The notes under the pieces were generated by a model. It had not been told where the DNA came from and did no database searches. It saw only the letters and a program-made list of their open reading frames with translations. 64,000 nucleotides of DNA from Acinetobacter proteolyticus (GTDB lineage Bacteria > Pseudomonadota > Gammaproteobacteria > Pseudomonadales > Moraxellaceae), in the NCBI RefSeq assembly GCF_000367945.1, contig NZ_KB849179.1, forward strand, positions 1,515,645 through 1,579,644. Reading direction: 5' to 3'. The translations under genes were made by a program, and so were the position numbers. Below, in pieces: positions 30,441-40,737 of the stretch. Each line of letters starts with the position of its first letter. Position 1 is the stretch's first letter.

Positions 30441-30765
30441 AACATAGCACCTGTTGAAATCTAAGATCGTAGAATGTGGAACCTATACGTTTGTGTTTGC
30501 AATCTTTTTTGAATGTACACAAAAAGGTATACAAGGCTCAAAGCAATCTATATGCCAGTTTTGCACTTGCTACGCAGCGGATATGTATAGATTCGATTCC
30601 GATATCAAAACGTAAAAAGCCGCATCTCAAAATGCAGCTTTTTATTTAATGGTAAATATTTTAACAGATTCTACTCAAAACTTGAGTAGCACAATACAAA
30701 AAAAGCGCATTTCATGCTCAATCTTGGATCATTGAGTCAATAATCACCTCATCTGAGCTAGAAAA
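30441..30765. other. Leader region of the purine permease gene
   Basis: 325 bases without an ORF. An inverted repeat AATCTATA (30545-30552) / TATAGATT (30586-30593) could close a stem around 33 bases in the permease leader. A terminator-like hairpin lies at 30614-30643. I could not match the leader to a known purine riboswitch. Confidence 0.45.
30614..30643 (-). terminator. Terminator-like hairpin
   Basis: Stem AAAAAGC-GCAT / ATGC-GCTTTTT with one C-A mismatch and a six-base loop. It probably ends transcription of the small gene at 30766-30951, which reads leftward. Confidence 0.6.
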
Positions 30766-30951
30766 TTAATGGCTACGCTGGTATGAAGACAAATGCGTAT
30801 GAGGACTATGTTGTATTGTGTTCAAGCTGTTTTCAGCATCTTGAACAATTTTAAGTAGTTCTTGGCGTTTTTTTGTTTGAGCATCCACATAAGCGACATA
30901 ACCCAAAATGAACACCAAAAAGGTCAAGATGATGGTAATTTTAATCTTCAT
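30766..30951 (-). CDS. Small membrane-anchored hypothetical protein
   Basis: A 61-residue protein with one N-terminal TM or signal helix (ITIILTFLVFILGYVAYV, residues about 5-22), then a charged helical stretch QTKKRQELLKIVQDAENSL and a His/Ser-rich tail. A TAGAGAT element precedes the ATG. No family is recognised. It could be a chance ORF, but start context, hydrophobic profile and downstream hairpin favour a real gene. Confidence 0.5.
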   Translation of the reverse strand: MKIKITIILTFLVFILGYVAYVDAQTKKRQELLKIVQDAENSLNTIQHSPHTHLSSYQRSH

Positions 30952-31266
30952 TATTATTATCTCTATTATGAGTTTTCTTTAATCTTAACAAAAAAGAATG
31001 GAAACGAGAACAAAAACGCATATTAAAATCACAAATGATAACTACATCACAATTATATAGTTATTTTCATAATTTATTCGCTTAATTTTCGTTCAATCAA
31101 ATATTAGAATATTCCAGTTTTTTTAGCAATGACTTTTTATATAATTCAATAAGATAGATATAAACCCATCTTTATATTAGAAAAAACTGTTCATTTTCAG
31201 TATCTAAAAATAAGAAAGCACTTTTGTCTAGACAAAAGTGCTTAAAATCACAATAACGTATTTAAA
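30952..31266. other. AT-rich gap
   Basis: 315 bases, strongly AT-rich, with no ORF. The only structure is the palindromic terminator at 31216-31243 belonging to the TonB receptor gene. Confidence 0.5.
31216..31243 (-). terminator. Palindromic terminator after TonB receptor gene
   Basis: Perfect 13-bp stem AAGCACTTTTGTC / GACAAAAGTGCTT around a two-base TA centre, 24 bases past the receptor stop on the minus strand, followed by a T-rich stretch. Confidence 0.75.
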
Positions 31267-33465
31267 TTAGAACTGGTAATTCAAACGTACCAAGAAGTTG
31301 CGTGGCGTACCTGGCATAGATTCTGAACGCCAGTATTCTTTATTGGTCAAATTATTGACGGCGAAAGTAATATTCCAAGGATCAGCACTATAACCAATCG
31401 CAGCATCTAATCGAGTAAAACCAGCAAAGTCAGTTGGTTCTCTATCTAAGTTCCCGTTTGGATAAATTTTAGCATCACCGACATACGTTGCCCCTACTTC
31501 ACCATAAATCTTATCGGTTGGCAGATAACGAACAAAGAGATTACCTGTATGGCGAGGTGTATTGTTTAACTCCTTCCCAACATTTTGTGGCTTAGGATCT
31601 TTAGAAACCTCTGTGTCCATATAGCTATAACCACCACGAACAAATAAATTATCCAAAGCTCGACCAATAAAACTAAACTCAACACCTTTAGACTGATGCT
31701 GTGCACCAACAGCCCATTTTTCTGGCTCATCTGGGTTTGGCTGGTAACGGATATTGTTCTTGCGAATGTCAAATACAGAAAGCTGGGTGTTTAAACGATC
31801 ATTTAGCCAATCACTTTTTATACCAACTTCGTATTGCTCGTTGTATTGTGGTTTAGCATCAAATGTATCTACATCTGTATTTGCTGAAACAACACTTACC
31901 CCCACTCGCCCACCAAATGGTGCAAAGCTTTTGCTATAAGAGGCATAAATACTCTGGCTTTCTACAGGTTGCCAAATAAAACCGATATTCGGGCTAAAGC
32001 TTTCACCATCAATACTACGATGATAATCCAGAGCGTCACTAGGCTTTAAACGATTGGTTGTTTCCGATTGATAATAATCATAACGTCCGCCCAACATCAC
32101 TTTAAAATAATCATTAAAACTAATGAGGTCTTGGATAAATACGCCATAACCTTCACCTTGGTTATAGTTGTGTGTATTCAATATTAAGTTTCCCGAACCT
32201 CTAGAACTGCTGCGCTCGCCTGTTAACGGATTTACATAACCATAGATAGCACCACCATCTTTTTTATTGGCTAAAAGCGGCTCACGTTGTTCATAAGTCC
32301 AGTCTGCACCAACCAATAAATTATGTTTAATACTACCTGTATCAAACTCACCACGGATATCAAAAGTATTGCTAGTGGTTTTATTATCGGTTTTCTGCCA
32401 ATAATAAATTTGTGAGATATCACCGACATGGCCTTTACATGTTCCAGCATTAGTTACCGTTGTACTTTCTGTCGCACATAACCCACCTGCATAAAAGTGA
32501 TCAAAGTTTTGCTCTGCTTGACGATAACTTAGTGCCCAATGAAAATTCCAATTTGGTGCAAACTCGTAATTTAGATCAGAACGCGCAACTTGTAAAACAT
32601 CGTTTACATAGTCTCCATCTTGGGCAAAACCTGTTTTAATCGAGGTTCCCTTCGGAAGTGCTGTATAAGATGGTCCACGATCCGGCACACGATGTAATTT
32701 ATCGTAGGTATATTGCATGGTCCAAGTTAAACCCTCATCATTTTTATAAGTAAAACTTGGTGAAAGCATTTCGATTTTATTTTCAATGCCTGAACGGAAG
32801 CTATCAGACTCTCCATATTCTCCAGTTAAACGTACAGCAACGTTATCTGTGAGCACTTGATTGAAATCTACTGTTGTTCCATAGTTATCATATGAACCAC
32901 CATAGACACCTACTGAGCTTTTTGAATCAAAGTTAGCGAATTTACTCACCATATTGATTACACCCCCACCCGAACTACGGCCATAGAGGACAGATGCAGG
33001 CCCTTTTAAGATTTCAATACGTTCAATATTTGCAGTACTACGACGAACTTGACCGCTTTCACGAATACCATCACGATAAATATCGCCTGTATCTGCATTA
33101 AATCCTCTTAAATTAATCCCATCGCCACGCATGTCATAACTAGTTGATACACCAGGTGTCCCCTGTAGCATGACACTAAGGTCATTTGCCCCGTAAATTT
33201 TATATTTTTGCACATCAATGGTATCGATGGTCTGCGGGATGTCTTTTTTCTTAAGACCATTACGGGTCACGCTTGCTTGATCATAATCGATATAACTTTT
33301 GATCGGATCAAGCTCGCTCATTGCTTCGATCTTAATGGTTGGCATCACTGCCGTTGGCGCCGCTGCCTCACTGGCAAAAGCATACTGTGCTTGCAACAGC
33401 ATCATGCTTAACAAGCTAAATTTAAAAATAGGCTTGTGATGCATATTTAAAGGTAAAGAACGCAT
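31267..33465 (-). CDS. TonB-dependent siderophore receptor (Fiu/PiuA-like)
   Basis: A 732-residue outer-membrane receptor. A signal peptide ends at about QYAFA-SEAAAP. The plug domain (about 55-190) has IPQTIDTIDVQKYK and ERIEILKGPASVLYGRSSGGGVINM, typical of siderophore receptors. A beta-barrel follows, ending in Phe (FLVRLNYQF) as required for BAM-dependent insertion. ATG 33465 is preferred over a TTG four codons upstream. It probably imports a ferric catecholate-type siderophore, but the ligand is not determinable. A Fur-like box lies 69 bases upstream. Confidence 0.9.
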   Translation of the reverse strand: MRSLPLNMHHKPIFKFSLLSMMLLQAQYAFASEAAAPTAVMPTIKIEAMSELDPIKSYIDYDQASVTRNGLKKKDIPQTIDTIDVQKYKIYGANDLSVMLQGTPGVSTSYDMRGDGINLRGFNADTGDIYRDGIRESGQVRRSTANIERIEILKGPASVLYGRSSGGGVINMVSKFANFDSKSSVGVYGGSYDNYGTTVDFNQVLTDNVAVRLTGEYGESDSFRSGIENKIEMLSPSFTYKNDEGLTWTMQYTYDKLHRVPDRGPSYTALPKGTSIKTGFAQDGDYVNDVLQVARSDLNYEFAPNWNFHWALSYRQAEQNFDHFYAGGLCATESTTVTNAGTCKGHVGDISQIYYWQKTDNKTTSNTFDIRGEFDTGSIKHNLLVGADWTYEQREPLLANKKDGGAIYGYVNPLTGERSSSRGSGNLILNTHNYNQGEGYGVFIQDLISFNDYFKVMLGGRYDYYQSETTNRLKPSDALDYHRSIDGESFSPNIGFIWQPVESQSIYASYSKSFAPFGGRVGVSVVSANTDVDTFDAKPQYNEQYEVGIKSDWLNDRLNTQLSVFDIRKNNIRYQPNPDEPEKWAVGAQHQSKGVEFSFIGRALDNLFVRGGYSYMDTEVSKDPKPQNVGKELNNTPRHTGNLFVRYLPTDKIYGEVGATYVGDAKIYPNGNLDREPTDFAGFTRLDAAIGYSADPWNITFAVNNLTNKEYWRSESMPGTPRNFLVRLNYQF

Positions 33466-33533
33466 AAAATTTCTCAAAAAACTCAGACAAAAATTAAAAA
33501 AATATTAAAAATAAAAAACGCTACAATTTTAAT

Positions 33534-33552
33534 AAAAATCATTCTCATTTTC
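33534..33552 (-). promoter_or_regulatory. Fur-box-like operator
   Basis: Read on the minus strand this 19-mer consists of GAAAAT GAGAAT GATTTT plus T, matching the Fur consensus of GATAAT-type hexamers at 14 of 19 positions by hand count. It lies between two divergent TonB receptor genes, 69 bases from one start and about 196 from the other. Confidence 0.7.
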
Positions 33553-33748
33553 ATCATTTTTTGCATTAATTTTTGACTTAATAGGCCATTTGTTATGCAT
33601 TTAAAATTTATGCTTCATTTTCATCTTCAAACTCAAGCTTGAAAATAATTTTTAAATCTTTGAGTTGTGAAGAATAAATTCCATTTTTCTACACAATTTT
33701 ACATTAGGCTACACAGAAAATAATTTGATCAGTTTTTGGGGTTTAATA

Positions 33749-35821
33749 ATGAAAAATTCTGCATGTTATGGAAAACTGAGTGTACTCAGCTCAACCTTAC
33801 TCAGTATAAGTGCATCAATTTATGCTGCCGAACCCCAAACTGAGGCGCTCCCTTCAACATCAACAGAATCAAGTACACAGGTTTTACCTACCCTTTCATT
33901 CAAAGCTTCTGCAGAACCTCAAAAAGCCAAAGATGATGACATTAGTGCTGTCCCTAAAACCATCATTAGCCGTGAAGAAATGCTGCAATATGGCGATCAG
34001 TCGGTGATGGATGCTTTACGACGTGCTGCTGGTTTTCAGATCCCTGCTTTTGGCCAAGGGCCACGCGGTGGCGGTGGTGCTTCAGGCATGCGTTTCCGTG
34101 GTGGTGGCGCACCCACCTTTTTAGTCAACGGTGAACCTGTGCAAGGCGGTCCTCGTGGTGGTATGTCTGTTATTGATACCATTACGCCAGAAATGATCGA
34201 AAGAATTGAAGTCATTAAGCAGCCTAGTGTTGCACAGGCCTCAGTTGCATCTTCCGCTGTCATTAATATTATTTTAAAAGAACCATTAAATACCCGTTTA
34301 ACTGGCTCAGTGAAATTGGGCTACGGTCTGCGTGATAGTGATCAGCAAGAAACGGAACGTAAGCAAATCAACATTCAAGCAGACGGCCGTGAAAACCAGT
34401 GGTCCTATAGTATCTCTGCCAATCAAATGTGGATAGACAATACTTCGATCACCAAAACAGAAACAGCAACGGGAACGCGTGAACAACTTCGCACCACCAA
34501 CCGTACCATGCAGATGTTTTCTCCTCGCTTACAATATGATCTGGATGATCAACAAAAATTGATCGCAGAATTGTTCTATCGCAGTATCAAAATGGATGGT
34601 TATTCAGCCAATCAAACTCAAGATGACAAGAATGATAGTATTCGCTTAAACACACGTTATGAACGTAAAGACAAAGATCTGAGTGATAAAATCCGTCTGT
34701 CGGTCGAACGCCAAACAGAAACCCAACTTACCCGCTCGCCACAAAATACAATTTATACCGATGAAACGGTCAATGAGTATGGTCTTGCCTATGATGGCGT
34801 TCGTAAATTAGATCAAGACCGTCAAATTAAATTTGGTTTTGATACACGTAGCAACGAACTCGATAGCAATGTGAGCAAAAGTCTTGATGAACAACGCTAT
34901 GCTGTTTATGGTGAGGGTAGCTGGCGTTTTACAGATCGCCAAACTATCACTGTAGGTGCACGCCAAGAATGGCTGAATCGTTCAGGCTTGGTTGATTATC
35001 AAGATCAACATTTAAGTCCTGTTTTGGCTTATCGTTTTGATCTCACAGAGCAATGGTCGATTCAGACCAATTTAAGCCAAGCGTTTAAAAGCCCAAATAC
35101 CGATCGACTGATTCCAAATGTGACTGTCTCTACGGATACGGATGCAGGTAGCTTGAATAATCCTGATCGTGGCGGCAATCCAAATCTAAAACCAGAAAAA
35201 ATCCGTGCAGCTGAATCTACCCTCGCCTATGACTCTGCCAGTGGTGGTGTGAGCGTCACGGCGTATCATCGTGAAATTAAAGATTACATCGAGAAAGTCA
35301 TCGCACTTGAAGGCACACGTTATGTGGAGCGCCCACAAAACCAAGATCAAGCGACCACCTATGGTGTTGAATTATCTGGACGCTATGCACTCAAACAAAC
35401 TGAAGCTGGGCATTCATTTATGCTCAATGGACAAGTCTCAACGATTCGCGCCAAAATTGAAGATGAACAACACCGTGAACGCTTAGCCAGTGATGTTGCG
35501 CCTTATAATACCAGTGCGGGCTTATCTTATAGCTATAAACCATGGCAACTTTCGACCAGTGTGAACGTGAGTTACACGCCTGAATTTACCCGCGCCTTAG
35601 ATGGTCAAACGTATGATCGCACCACCAATGAACGTTTTAGCTTAGATCTCAGTGCAACCAAACGCTTTATTCATGGTTGGGCAGCAAGCCTTAATCTAAA
35701 TAATCTCTTAAGCACCCATTATAAGGAACGCCTCACCAATCAAACAGATGGCAGCTTATATCAGGCGAGAAGCAATGAAAGTATCCCCTCTATCCAACTC
35801 TCACTAGAGAAAAAATTCTAA
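33749..35821 (+). CDS. TonB-dependent outer-membrane receptor
   Basis: A 690-residue receptor of the FepA/CirA-like class. Signal peptide residues 1-27 (cleavage near IYAAEP). The plug domain (about 65-190) starts SAVPKTIISREEMLQYGDQSVMDALRR and has unusually Gly-rich loops around GQGPRGGGGASGMRFRGGG and NGEPVQGGPRGG, then ERIEVIKQPSVAQASVASSAVINI. The barrel ends IQLSLEKKF. ATG 33749 is used; an in-frame TTG eight codons upstream is less likely. It is divergent from a second receptor. The ligand is unknown. Confidence 0.88.
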   Translation: MKNSACYGKLSVLSSTLLSISASIYAAEPQTEALPSTSTESSTQVLPTLSFKASAEPQKAKDDDISAVPKTIISREEMLQYGDQSVMDALRRAAGFQIPAFGQGPRGGGGASGMRFRGGGAPTFLVNGEPVQGGPRGGMSVIDTITPEMIERIEVIKQPSVAQASVASSAVINIILKEPLNTRLTGSVKLGYGLRDSDQQETERKQINIQADGRENQWSYSISANQMWIDNTSITKTETATGTREQLRTTNRTMQMFSPRLQYDLDDQQKLIAELFYRSIKMDGYSANQTQDDKNDSIRLNTRYERKDKDLSDKIRLSVERQTETQLTRSPQNTIYTDETVNEYGLAYDGVRKLDQDRQIKFGFDTRSNELDSNVSKSLDEQRYAVYGEGSWRFTDRQTITVGARQEWLNRSGLVDYQDQHLSPVLAYRFDLTEQWSIQTNLSQAFKSPNTDRLIPNVTVSTDTDAGSLNNPDRGGNPNLKPEKIRAAESTLAYDSASGGVSVTAYHREIKDYIEKVIALEGTRYVERPQNQDQATTYGVELSGRYALKQTEAGHSFMLNGQVSTIRAKIEDEQHRERLASDVAPYNTSAGLSYSYKPWQLSTSVNVSYTPEFTRALDGQTYDRTTNERFSLDLSATKRFIHGWAASLNLNNLLSTHYKERLTNQTDGSLYQARSNESIPSIQLSLEKKF

Positions 35822-35977
35822 TTTTTTCGCTTTAACATGATTAAAACCACTCAAGTCAGCTTATGCATCGCTGACTTTTTAATTTCAATAAAATAAGCAG
35901 TAAAGCGAACGAGGACAATCACTTATATGTAAAATGCTATACTGCAGCCAAACTTATCCATCAGAGCCTAGAACAAC

Positions 35978-36205
35978 ATGAGAGCCGAGTTAAAAGCCAA
36001 AATCATCCATATCTGCGATGAAAAAATGGCCAAAAAAGGTAGCAATGTAGGACTTTCATTTTATGCTTTCTTTGCCAATAAAAATGATGATCCTGAACTT
36101 CTCATGGAGGCTGCCCATTGGTGGATCATGGAGTATCGACTGGATCACTTTGAAAAAGCCAGCAAGATTAAAGCACTGGTCTTAGCTCAATCTGATTTAT
36201 TGTAA
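35978..36205 (+). CDS. Small conserved protein, DUF6500-like
   Basis: A 75-residue, mostly helical, soluble protein. The pattern CDEKMAKKGSNVGLSFYAFFANKND with a following LLMEAAHWWI resembles the small DUF6500 family as I remember it; this is from memory. No function is known. It stands alone between a receptor gene and an AraC regulator. Confidence 0.7.
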   Translation: MRAELKAKIIHICDEKMAKKGSNVGLSFYAFFANKNDDPELLMEAAHWWIMEYRLDHFEKASKIKALVLAQSDLL

Positions 36206-36375
36206 GGCTGAATACACATCACATTGACAACGTTGTTAAAATGGAATGAGTCAGCATAATTTACAAGGTACTTATCTTTGCATAAGTACCTTCCCCGCTC
36301 GGATTTAAATTCAATCCATTTCTATCTTAAAAAGAACAGCGTATATTATTTTAAAACACATCTTTATCCTGTTTT

Positions 36376-37377
36376 ATGACTTCAAAAAAAACCAGTGATG
36401 CAGGTATCTTTTTATGGATGGTCTATCAAACCATGCAAAAAATGAATCTGGATGCCGCCGCGATCTTTGCTCGGGTTCATTTACCTGATCAACCACCTGA
36501 TAAGTTTGTCCGCCGAGACAACGCCACACAACGGCGTTTTTGGCAAGCAGCACAACAAATCAGTCAAGATTCAGATATTGGCTTGCATGTAGGTCACCAT
36601 ATTCCTCCTTTTCGGGGACAAGTCGTTGAATATCTTTTTTTGAGCAGCCCCACATTTGGTGAAGGCTTAAAACGTACGATTCGTTATCAAGCCTTGCTCA
36701 CCGACGCGATGTCCTTCCAACTTGATATCATTAACGAAACAACAGCGATGATCTCAGGTCTCAATCATCCAGTACGACATTATCTAGAATGTGCAATCGG
36801 GATTCTGCTTAACTTCTTAAAATATATTAGTGACGGAACATTTATAGCACTTGAAATCGGTTTGCCGTATCTAAACGGAGCAGATCAAGAGGAATATCAG
36901 AAAATCTGGGGATGTCCCGTCAAACTCGATCAAAGTAATGGCTATATCTGCTTTAATGCAACTCAGTTGAATACACCCTCTCCCGCCTATGAAGCCGAGT
37001 TGCTAAAAGTTCACGAACACCATGCTGCTTCGCAACTTGAGTTACTAAATAAACATCAATTGATTTATGAAATCGAAAAGATCTTGGCTAGTGGTTTACT
37101 AGAATCAGGGGAATTTGATCAAAATAGTGTAGCGCAACATTTAAATCGCAGCGCTCGTAGCTTGAGAGCTGATTTACAACTGTTAAATACCAGCTATGAA
37201 AAAGTCATTGCCCATTATCGTGAGCGTCTGGCACGGCGACTACTTTCCCAAACCCAAGAAAGCATCGACCAGATTGTTTATCTGACTGGCTTTTCTGAGC
37301 CCTCAGCATTTTCAAGAGCATTTAAACGTTGGACTGGGGAAACGCCAACGGCATATCGCCAACGCAAACAAATTTGA
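36376..37377 (+). CDS. AraC-family transcriptional regulator (OruR/ArgR-like)
   Basis: A 333-residue regulator. The N-terminal arabinose-binding-type domain (about 20-200) includes GLHVGHHIPPF and FGEGLKRTIRYQALLTDAM. The C-terminal double HTH (about 235-330) includes VAQHLNRSARSLRADL and IVYLTGFSEPSAFSRAFKRWTG with the TPTAYR end motif. The hydroxylase-like gene starts 96 bases downstream on the same strand and may be a target. Confidence 0.9.
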   Translation: MTSKKTSDAGIFLWMVYQTMQKMNLDAAAIFARVHLPDQPPDKFVRRDNATQRRFWQAAQQISQDSDIGLHVGHHIPPFRGQVVEYLFLSSPTFGEGLKRTIRYQALLTDAMSFQLDIINETTAMISGLNHPVRHYLECAIGILLNFLKYISDGTFIALEIGLPYLNGADQEEYQKIWGCPVKLDQSNGYICFNATQLNTPSPAYEAELLKVHEHHAASQLELLNKHQLIYEIEKILASGLLESGEFDQNSVAQHLNRSARSLRADLQLLNTSYEKVIAHYRERLARRLLSQTQESIDQIVYLTGFSEPSAFSRAFKRWTGETPTAYRQRKQI

Positions 37378-37473
37378 ATTGATTGAACAGGCAAATAAAA
37401 GCTGCCAGATCAGTCAAAACAATTCCTGTAAACCTTCTTAAAATCCGATCCATGTTTTACGAGGTAATCTCTC

Positions 37474-38097
37474 ATGATCGGTTTTCCAGTCGGTATTTTT
37501 GTCGCTAATGGTATGGAATGGTATTTTCACAAAGTCTGGTTACATGAATTTCCAAGCAAAAATAGAAACAGTCCATTCTTTACCCATATCGCGCATCATA
37601 AACGCGCTCGCTTAAATGACTTTCATGATGAAGGTTATGCTGAGTCGATGTTTAAAAATTCTGAAATGTATAATGAAAAATCAGCACTCATCGGCTTAGC
37701 TGCTGCATCCACCATTTTTCTACCCGTTGCACCCTTCTTTACCACAGGTCTGTACTATGGCATTTGGAATTATTGGAAGGTACATGCCAAATCACATCTA
37801 GATCCAGAATATGCTAAAAAACGCATTCCTTGGCATTATGATCATCACATGACCAGCAATCAAAATGCCAATTGGTGTGTAACCAAGCCATGGTTTGATT
37901 ACATTATGGGAACGCGAGTAATGACCAATGTATCGATTACGGAAACTAATCCATTGGCGGTCAACATGCCGAAGTGGTTAGAAAAAAGAGTAAATCGCAT
38001 AGCACGCCGCCTCTTACCAAAAGCCTATGCTCAAATTGATGCCAATACGCAATTCGATCAGCAGAATTTACGACAAGGGATTGAGGTCACGTTATAA
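37474..38097 (+). CDS. Fatty-acid hydroxylase/sterol desaturase superfamily membrane protein
   Basis: A 207-residue protein. Conserved His clusters of the di-iron membrane hydroxylases are visible: EWYFHKVWLH (about residues 15-24), HIAHHKRARLNDFH (38-51), HAKSH (about 103-107) and HYDHHM (about 125-130). One or two TM segments surround residues 65-90. An in-frame stop 12 bases upstream fixes the start. It may oxidise a lipid chain; substrate unknown. The C-terminal 40 residues are unusual and polar. It follows an AraC regulator. Confidence 0.8.
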   Translation: MIGFPVGIFVANGMEWYFHKVWLHEFPSKNRNSPFFTHIAHHKRARLNDFHDEGYAESMFKNSEMYNEKSALIGLAAASTIFLPVAPFFTTGLYYGIWNYWKVHAKSHLDPEYAKKRIPWHYDHHMTSNQNANWCVTKPWFDYIMGTRVMTNVSITETNPLAVNMPKWLEKRVNRIARRLLPKAYAQIDANTQFDQQNLRQGIEVTL

Positions 38098-38164
38098 ATA
38101 CGCTGTAGTAGAAGATTAAATCAAACCGAGTATTTGCATGACTCGGTTTGATATTGTGACAAAG

Positions 38165-38497
38165 TTAATGCGAGCTGGTTTTAGACAGTAAATTAAGAAT
38201 CAACACACCGCTCATAATCAAGATAATCCCAACAATTCCCCAAATATCCAGCTTTTGATCAAAGACAAACCACGCCACGGTGGTAATCAAAACAATCCCA
38301 ACGCCTGACCAAATCGCATATGCAACGCCTACAGGAATCGTTTTTAAGGTTAGCGATAAGCAATAAAATGCAATGACATAACCCACCACAACCACAATAG
38401 AAGCAACAGGCTTGGTAAAACCTTCGCTACTTTTTAAGGCTGATGTCGCAATCACTTCTGCAGCAATGGCAATGAATAAAATAATCCAGTTGTTCAT
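38165..38497 (-). CDS. SMR-family multidrug efflux protein (EmrE/AbeS-like)
   Basis: A 110-residue protein with four TM helices. The essential membrane Glu14 lies in [19 protein letters not shown], and [19 protein letters not shown] is the conserved TM3 region. Such proteins work as antiparallel dimers exporting lipophilic cations by proton antiport. It resembles Acinetobacter AbeS and QacE-type proteins but is not clearly identical to either. No integron features surround it, so it is a chromosomal gene. Confidence 0.92.
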   Translation of the reverse strand: MNNWIILFIAIAAEVIATSALKSSEGFTKPVASIVVVVGYVIAFYCLSLTLKTIPVGVAYAIWSGVGIVLITTVAWFVFDQKLDIWGIVGIILIMSGVLILNLLSKTSSH

Positions 38498-38546
38498 TTA
38501 CTCATCTCTCAATCAAACACAATCTAACAGAATTTGTATCGCAGAA

Positions 38547-38574
38547 AAAAACACCCTTTTATAAAGGGTGTTTT
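38547..38574 (-). terminator. Intrinsic terminator after mnmG
   Basis: Stem AAAACACCCTTT / AAAGGGTGTTTT with a TATA loop, 31 bases past the mnmG stop on the minus strand. Confidence 0.85.
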
Positions 38575-38604
38575 AACATTCATAGCAATAGGCGATGCGG
38601 GCAA

Positions 38605-40485
38605 TTATGCCGATTTCTTCGCCATATTGTTTTTACGAATCGTGATCATCAATAACTGTACCGCAGCGGGTGTTACACCTGGAATACGACTTGCTTGCGC
38701 TAAAGTTTCTGGGAGAACCGTTTTCAACTTCAAGGTAATTTCACGTGACAAACCTGAAATACCCTCATATTCAAAATCAGCTGGAATTCTAGTTTCTTCA
38801 AGGCGTTTTAATTGAGCCACATCTTCATGCTGACGATTAATATAACCTTGATATTTCACCGCAATTTCAATTTGTTCGCCCACTTGCTCAGATACTTCTG
38901 AACCCGTTAATTCAGCAATTTGACTGAAATTGATATTCGGACGTTTCAGCAAATCGATCGCACTACATTCTTTGCTCAGATCAGCACCTGTCATTTCAAC
39001 GAATTTTTTACCCATTGGGTTATTCGGCGCTGCCCATAAATGTTGTAAACGAGAGGTTTCACGCTCAACTGCTTCCATTTTTTCGCTATAAGCTGCCCAA
39101 CGCTCATCGTCAACCAAACCAAGTTCACGACCAATCGAGGTTAAACGCTGATCAGCATTGTCTTCACGCAACATCAAACGGTATTCCGCACGTGAAGTAA
39201 ACATACGATACGGTTCTTTGGTTCCGAGTGTAATCAAGTCGTCGACCAAGACGCCCATATAGGCTTGATCACGTTTTGGTGTCCACTCGTCTTGTTCCCA
39301 AGCACGGCGTGCAGCATTTAAGCCTGCAAGCAACCCTTGTGCACCCGCCTCTTCATAGCCAGTGGTACCGTTAATTTGCCCAGCAAAATACAGGTTTTGA
39401 ATCGCTTTGGTTTCAAGTGTGAATTTCAAGGCTTGTGGGTTGAAGTAATCATATTCAATCGCATAACCCGGACGAAGGATATGCGCATTTTCCATACCAC
39501 GGATCGAACGAACTAAATTGAACTGCACATCAAATGGCAATGAAGTCGAAATACCATTTGGATAAAGCTCATGGGTATCTAAGCCTTCTGGCTCCAAGAA
39601 CACTTGATGTGAATCTTTATCGGCAAAACGATGGATCTTATCTTCAATTGATGGGCAATAGCGTGGGCCAACACCTTCGATTACACCAGTATACATTGGT
39701 GAACGATCTAGACCACCACGAATAATCTCATGGGTTTTTTCGCTGGTATGCGTGATATAGCAGTTCACTTGTTCAGGATGCATGGATGCATCGCCCATAA
39801 ATGACATCACTGGTGATGGGAAATCACCCGGTTGTGGCGTCATTACAGAAAAATCGACGGTGCGAGCATCAATACGTGGTGGAGTCCCCGTCTTTAAACG
39901 CCCTACAGGTAATTTAAGTTCACGTAAACGATGAGCTAAAGCAATAGAAGGTGGATCACCCGCCCGACCGCCACTTGAGTTTTGTAGACCAACGTGGATC
40001 ACACCACCCAAGAAGGTACCTGTCGTCAATACCACCGTTTTGGTATCAAAACGGATGCCCATTTGCGTGACAACACCTTTAACGGTATCGCCTTCAACAA
40101 TTAAATCATCTGCTGCTTGCTGAAAAATATCCAGATTCGCCTGATTTTCTAAAGTTTCGCGAATCGCTGCTTTATAACGTACACGGTCTGCTTGCGCACG
40201 CGTTGCACGCACAGCCGCACCTTTACGAGAGTTCAGAATACGGAATTGAATACCGCCTTTATCCGCAGCAAGTGCCATTGCGCCACCAAGCGCATCGATC
40301 TCGCGAACCAGATGTGATTTACCAATACCACCAATTGCTGGGTTACAGCTCATCTGGCCCAAAGTTTCAATGTTATGCGTTAACAATAATGTTTGTCTTC
40401 CCATACGTGCTGCAGCAAGCGCTGCTTCCGTACCAGCGTGACCGCCGCCAATTACGATAACGTCGTAAACTTTAGGATAGTGCAT
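38605..40485 (-). CDS. mnmG: tRNA U34 carboxymethylaminomethyltransferase, FAD subunit
   Basis: A 626-residue FAD-binding protein of normal GidA length. N-terminal [24 protein letters not shown] is the Rossmann motif. [23 protein letters not shown] and the C-terminal [15 protein letters not shown] are diagnostic. With MnmE it installs cmnm5 at U34 of certain tRNAs. It is a single gene here. Confidence 0.98.
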   Translation of the reverse strand: MHYPKVYDVIVIGGGHAGTEAALAAARMGRQTLLLTHNIETLGQMSCNPAIGGIGKSHLVREIDALGGAMALAADKGGIQFRILNSRKGAAVRATRAQADRVRYKAAIRETLENQANLDIFQQAADDLIVEGDTVKGVVTQMGIRFDTKTVVLTTGTFLGGVIHVGLQNSSGGRAGDPPSIALAHRLRELKLPVGRLKTGTPPRIDARTVDFSVMTPQPGDFPSPVMSFMGDASMHPEQVNCYITHTSEKTHEIIRGGLDRSPMYTGVIEGVGPRYCPSIEDKIHRFADKDSHQVFLEPEGLDTHELYPNGISTSLPFDVQFNLVRSIRGMENAHILRPGYAIEYDYFNPQALKFTLETKAIQNLYFAGQINGTTGYEEAGAQGLLAGLNAARRAWEQDEWTPKRDQAYMGVLVDDLITLGTKEPYRMFTSRAEYRLMLREDNADQRLTSIGRELGLVDDERWAAYSEKMEAVERETSRLQHLWAAPNNPMGKKFVEMTGADLSKECSAIDLLKRPNINFSQIAELTGSEVSEQVGEQIEIAVKYQGYINRQHEDVAQLKRLEETRIPADFEYEGISGLSREITLKLKTVLPETLAQASRIPGVTPAAVQLLMITIRKNNMAKKSA

Positions 40486-40737
40486 AGTGGTAAATGTGTA
40501 TTCAAAAAATGACAGAGCATTATACAGGAGTTTTGCGTTAAATTGCCAAAAACCGTCAAGATTGTTCAGGATTGCAAGCCTCTGTTCTGGCTACAGAATA
40601 TACAAAAAGAAACCTTATGTTGCATTTTCCTCTTAGACTTCACACAGCGATTCATCACTATTAACTGGAACACCACTGTTTTATCTGCCCAGTTTCTTAT
40701 CCTAAAAAGTGTATAAAAAATACTTTAGGACAATGAT

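Noticed and set aside
30441..30600. A guanine/adenine riboswitch upstream of the purine permease
   Set aside because: The conserved junction sequences of purine riboswitches are absent; only a closing helix is visible.
33640..33700. A second Fur box near the rightward TonB receptor
   Set aside because: The AT-rich GAAAATAATTTTTAAATC stretch matches the consensus too poorly to call.
38165..38497. SMR pump as an integron-borne qacE resistance gene
   Set aside because: No attC site, integrase or sul1 nearby; it lies in core context and resembles chromosomal SMR genes.
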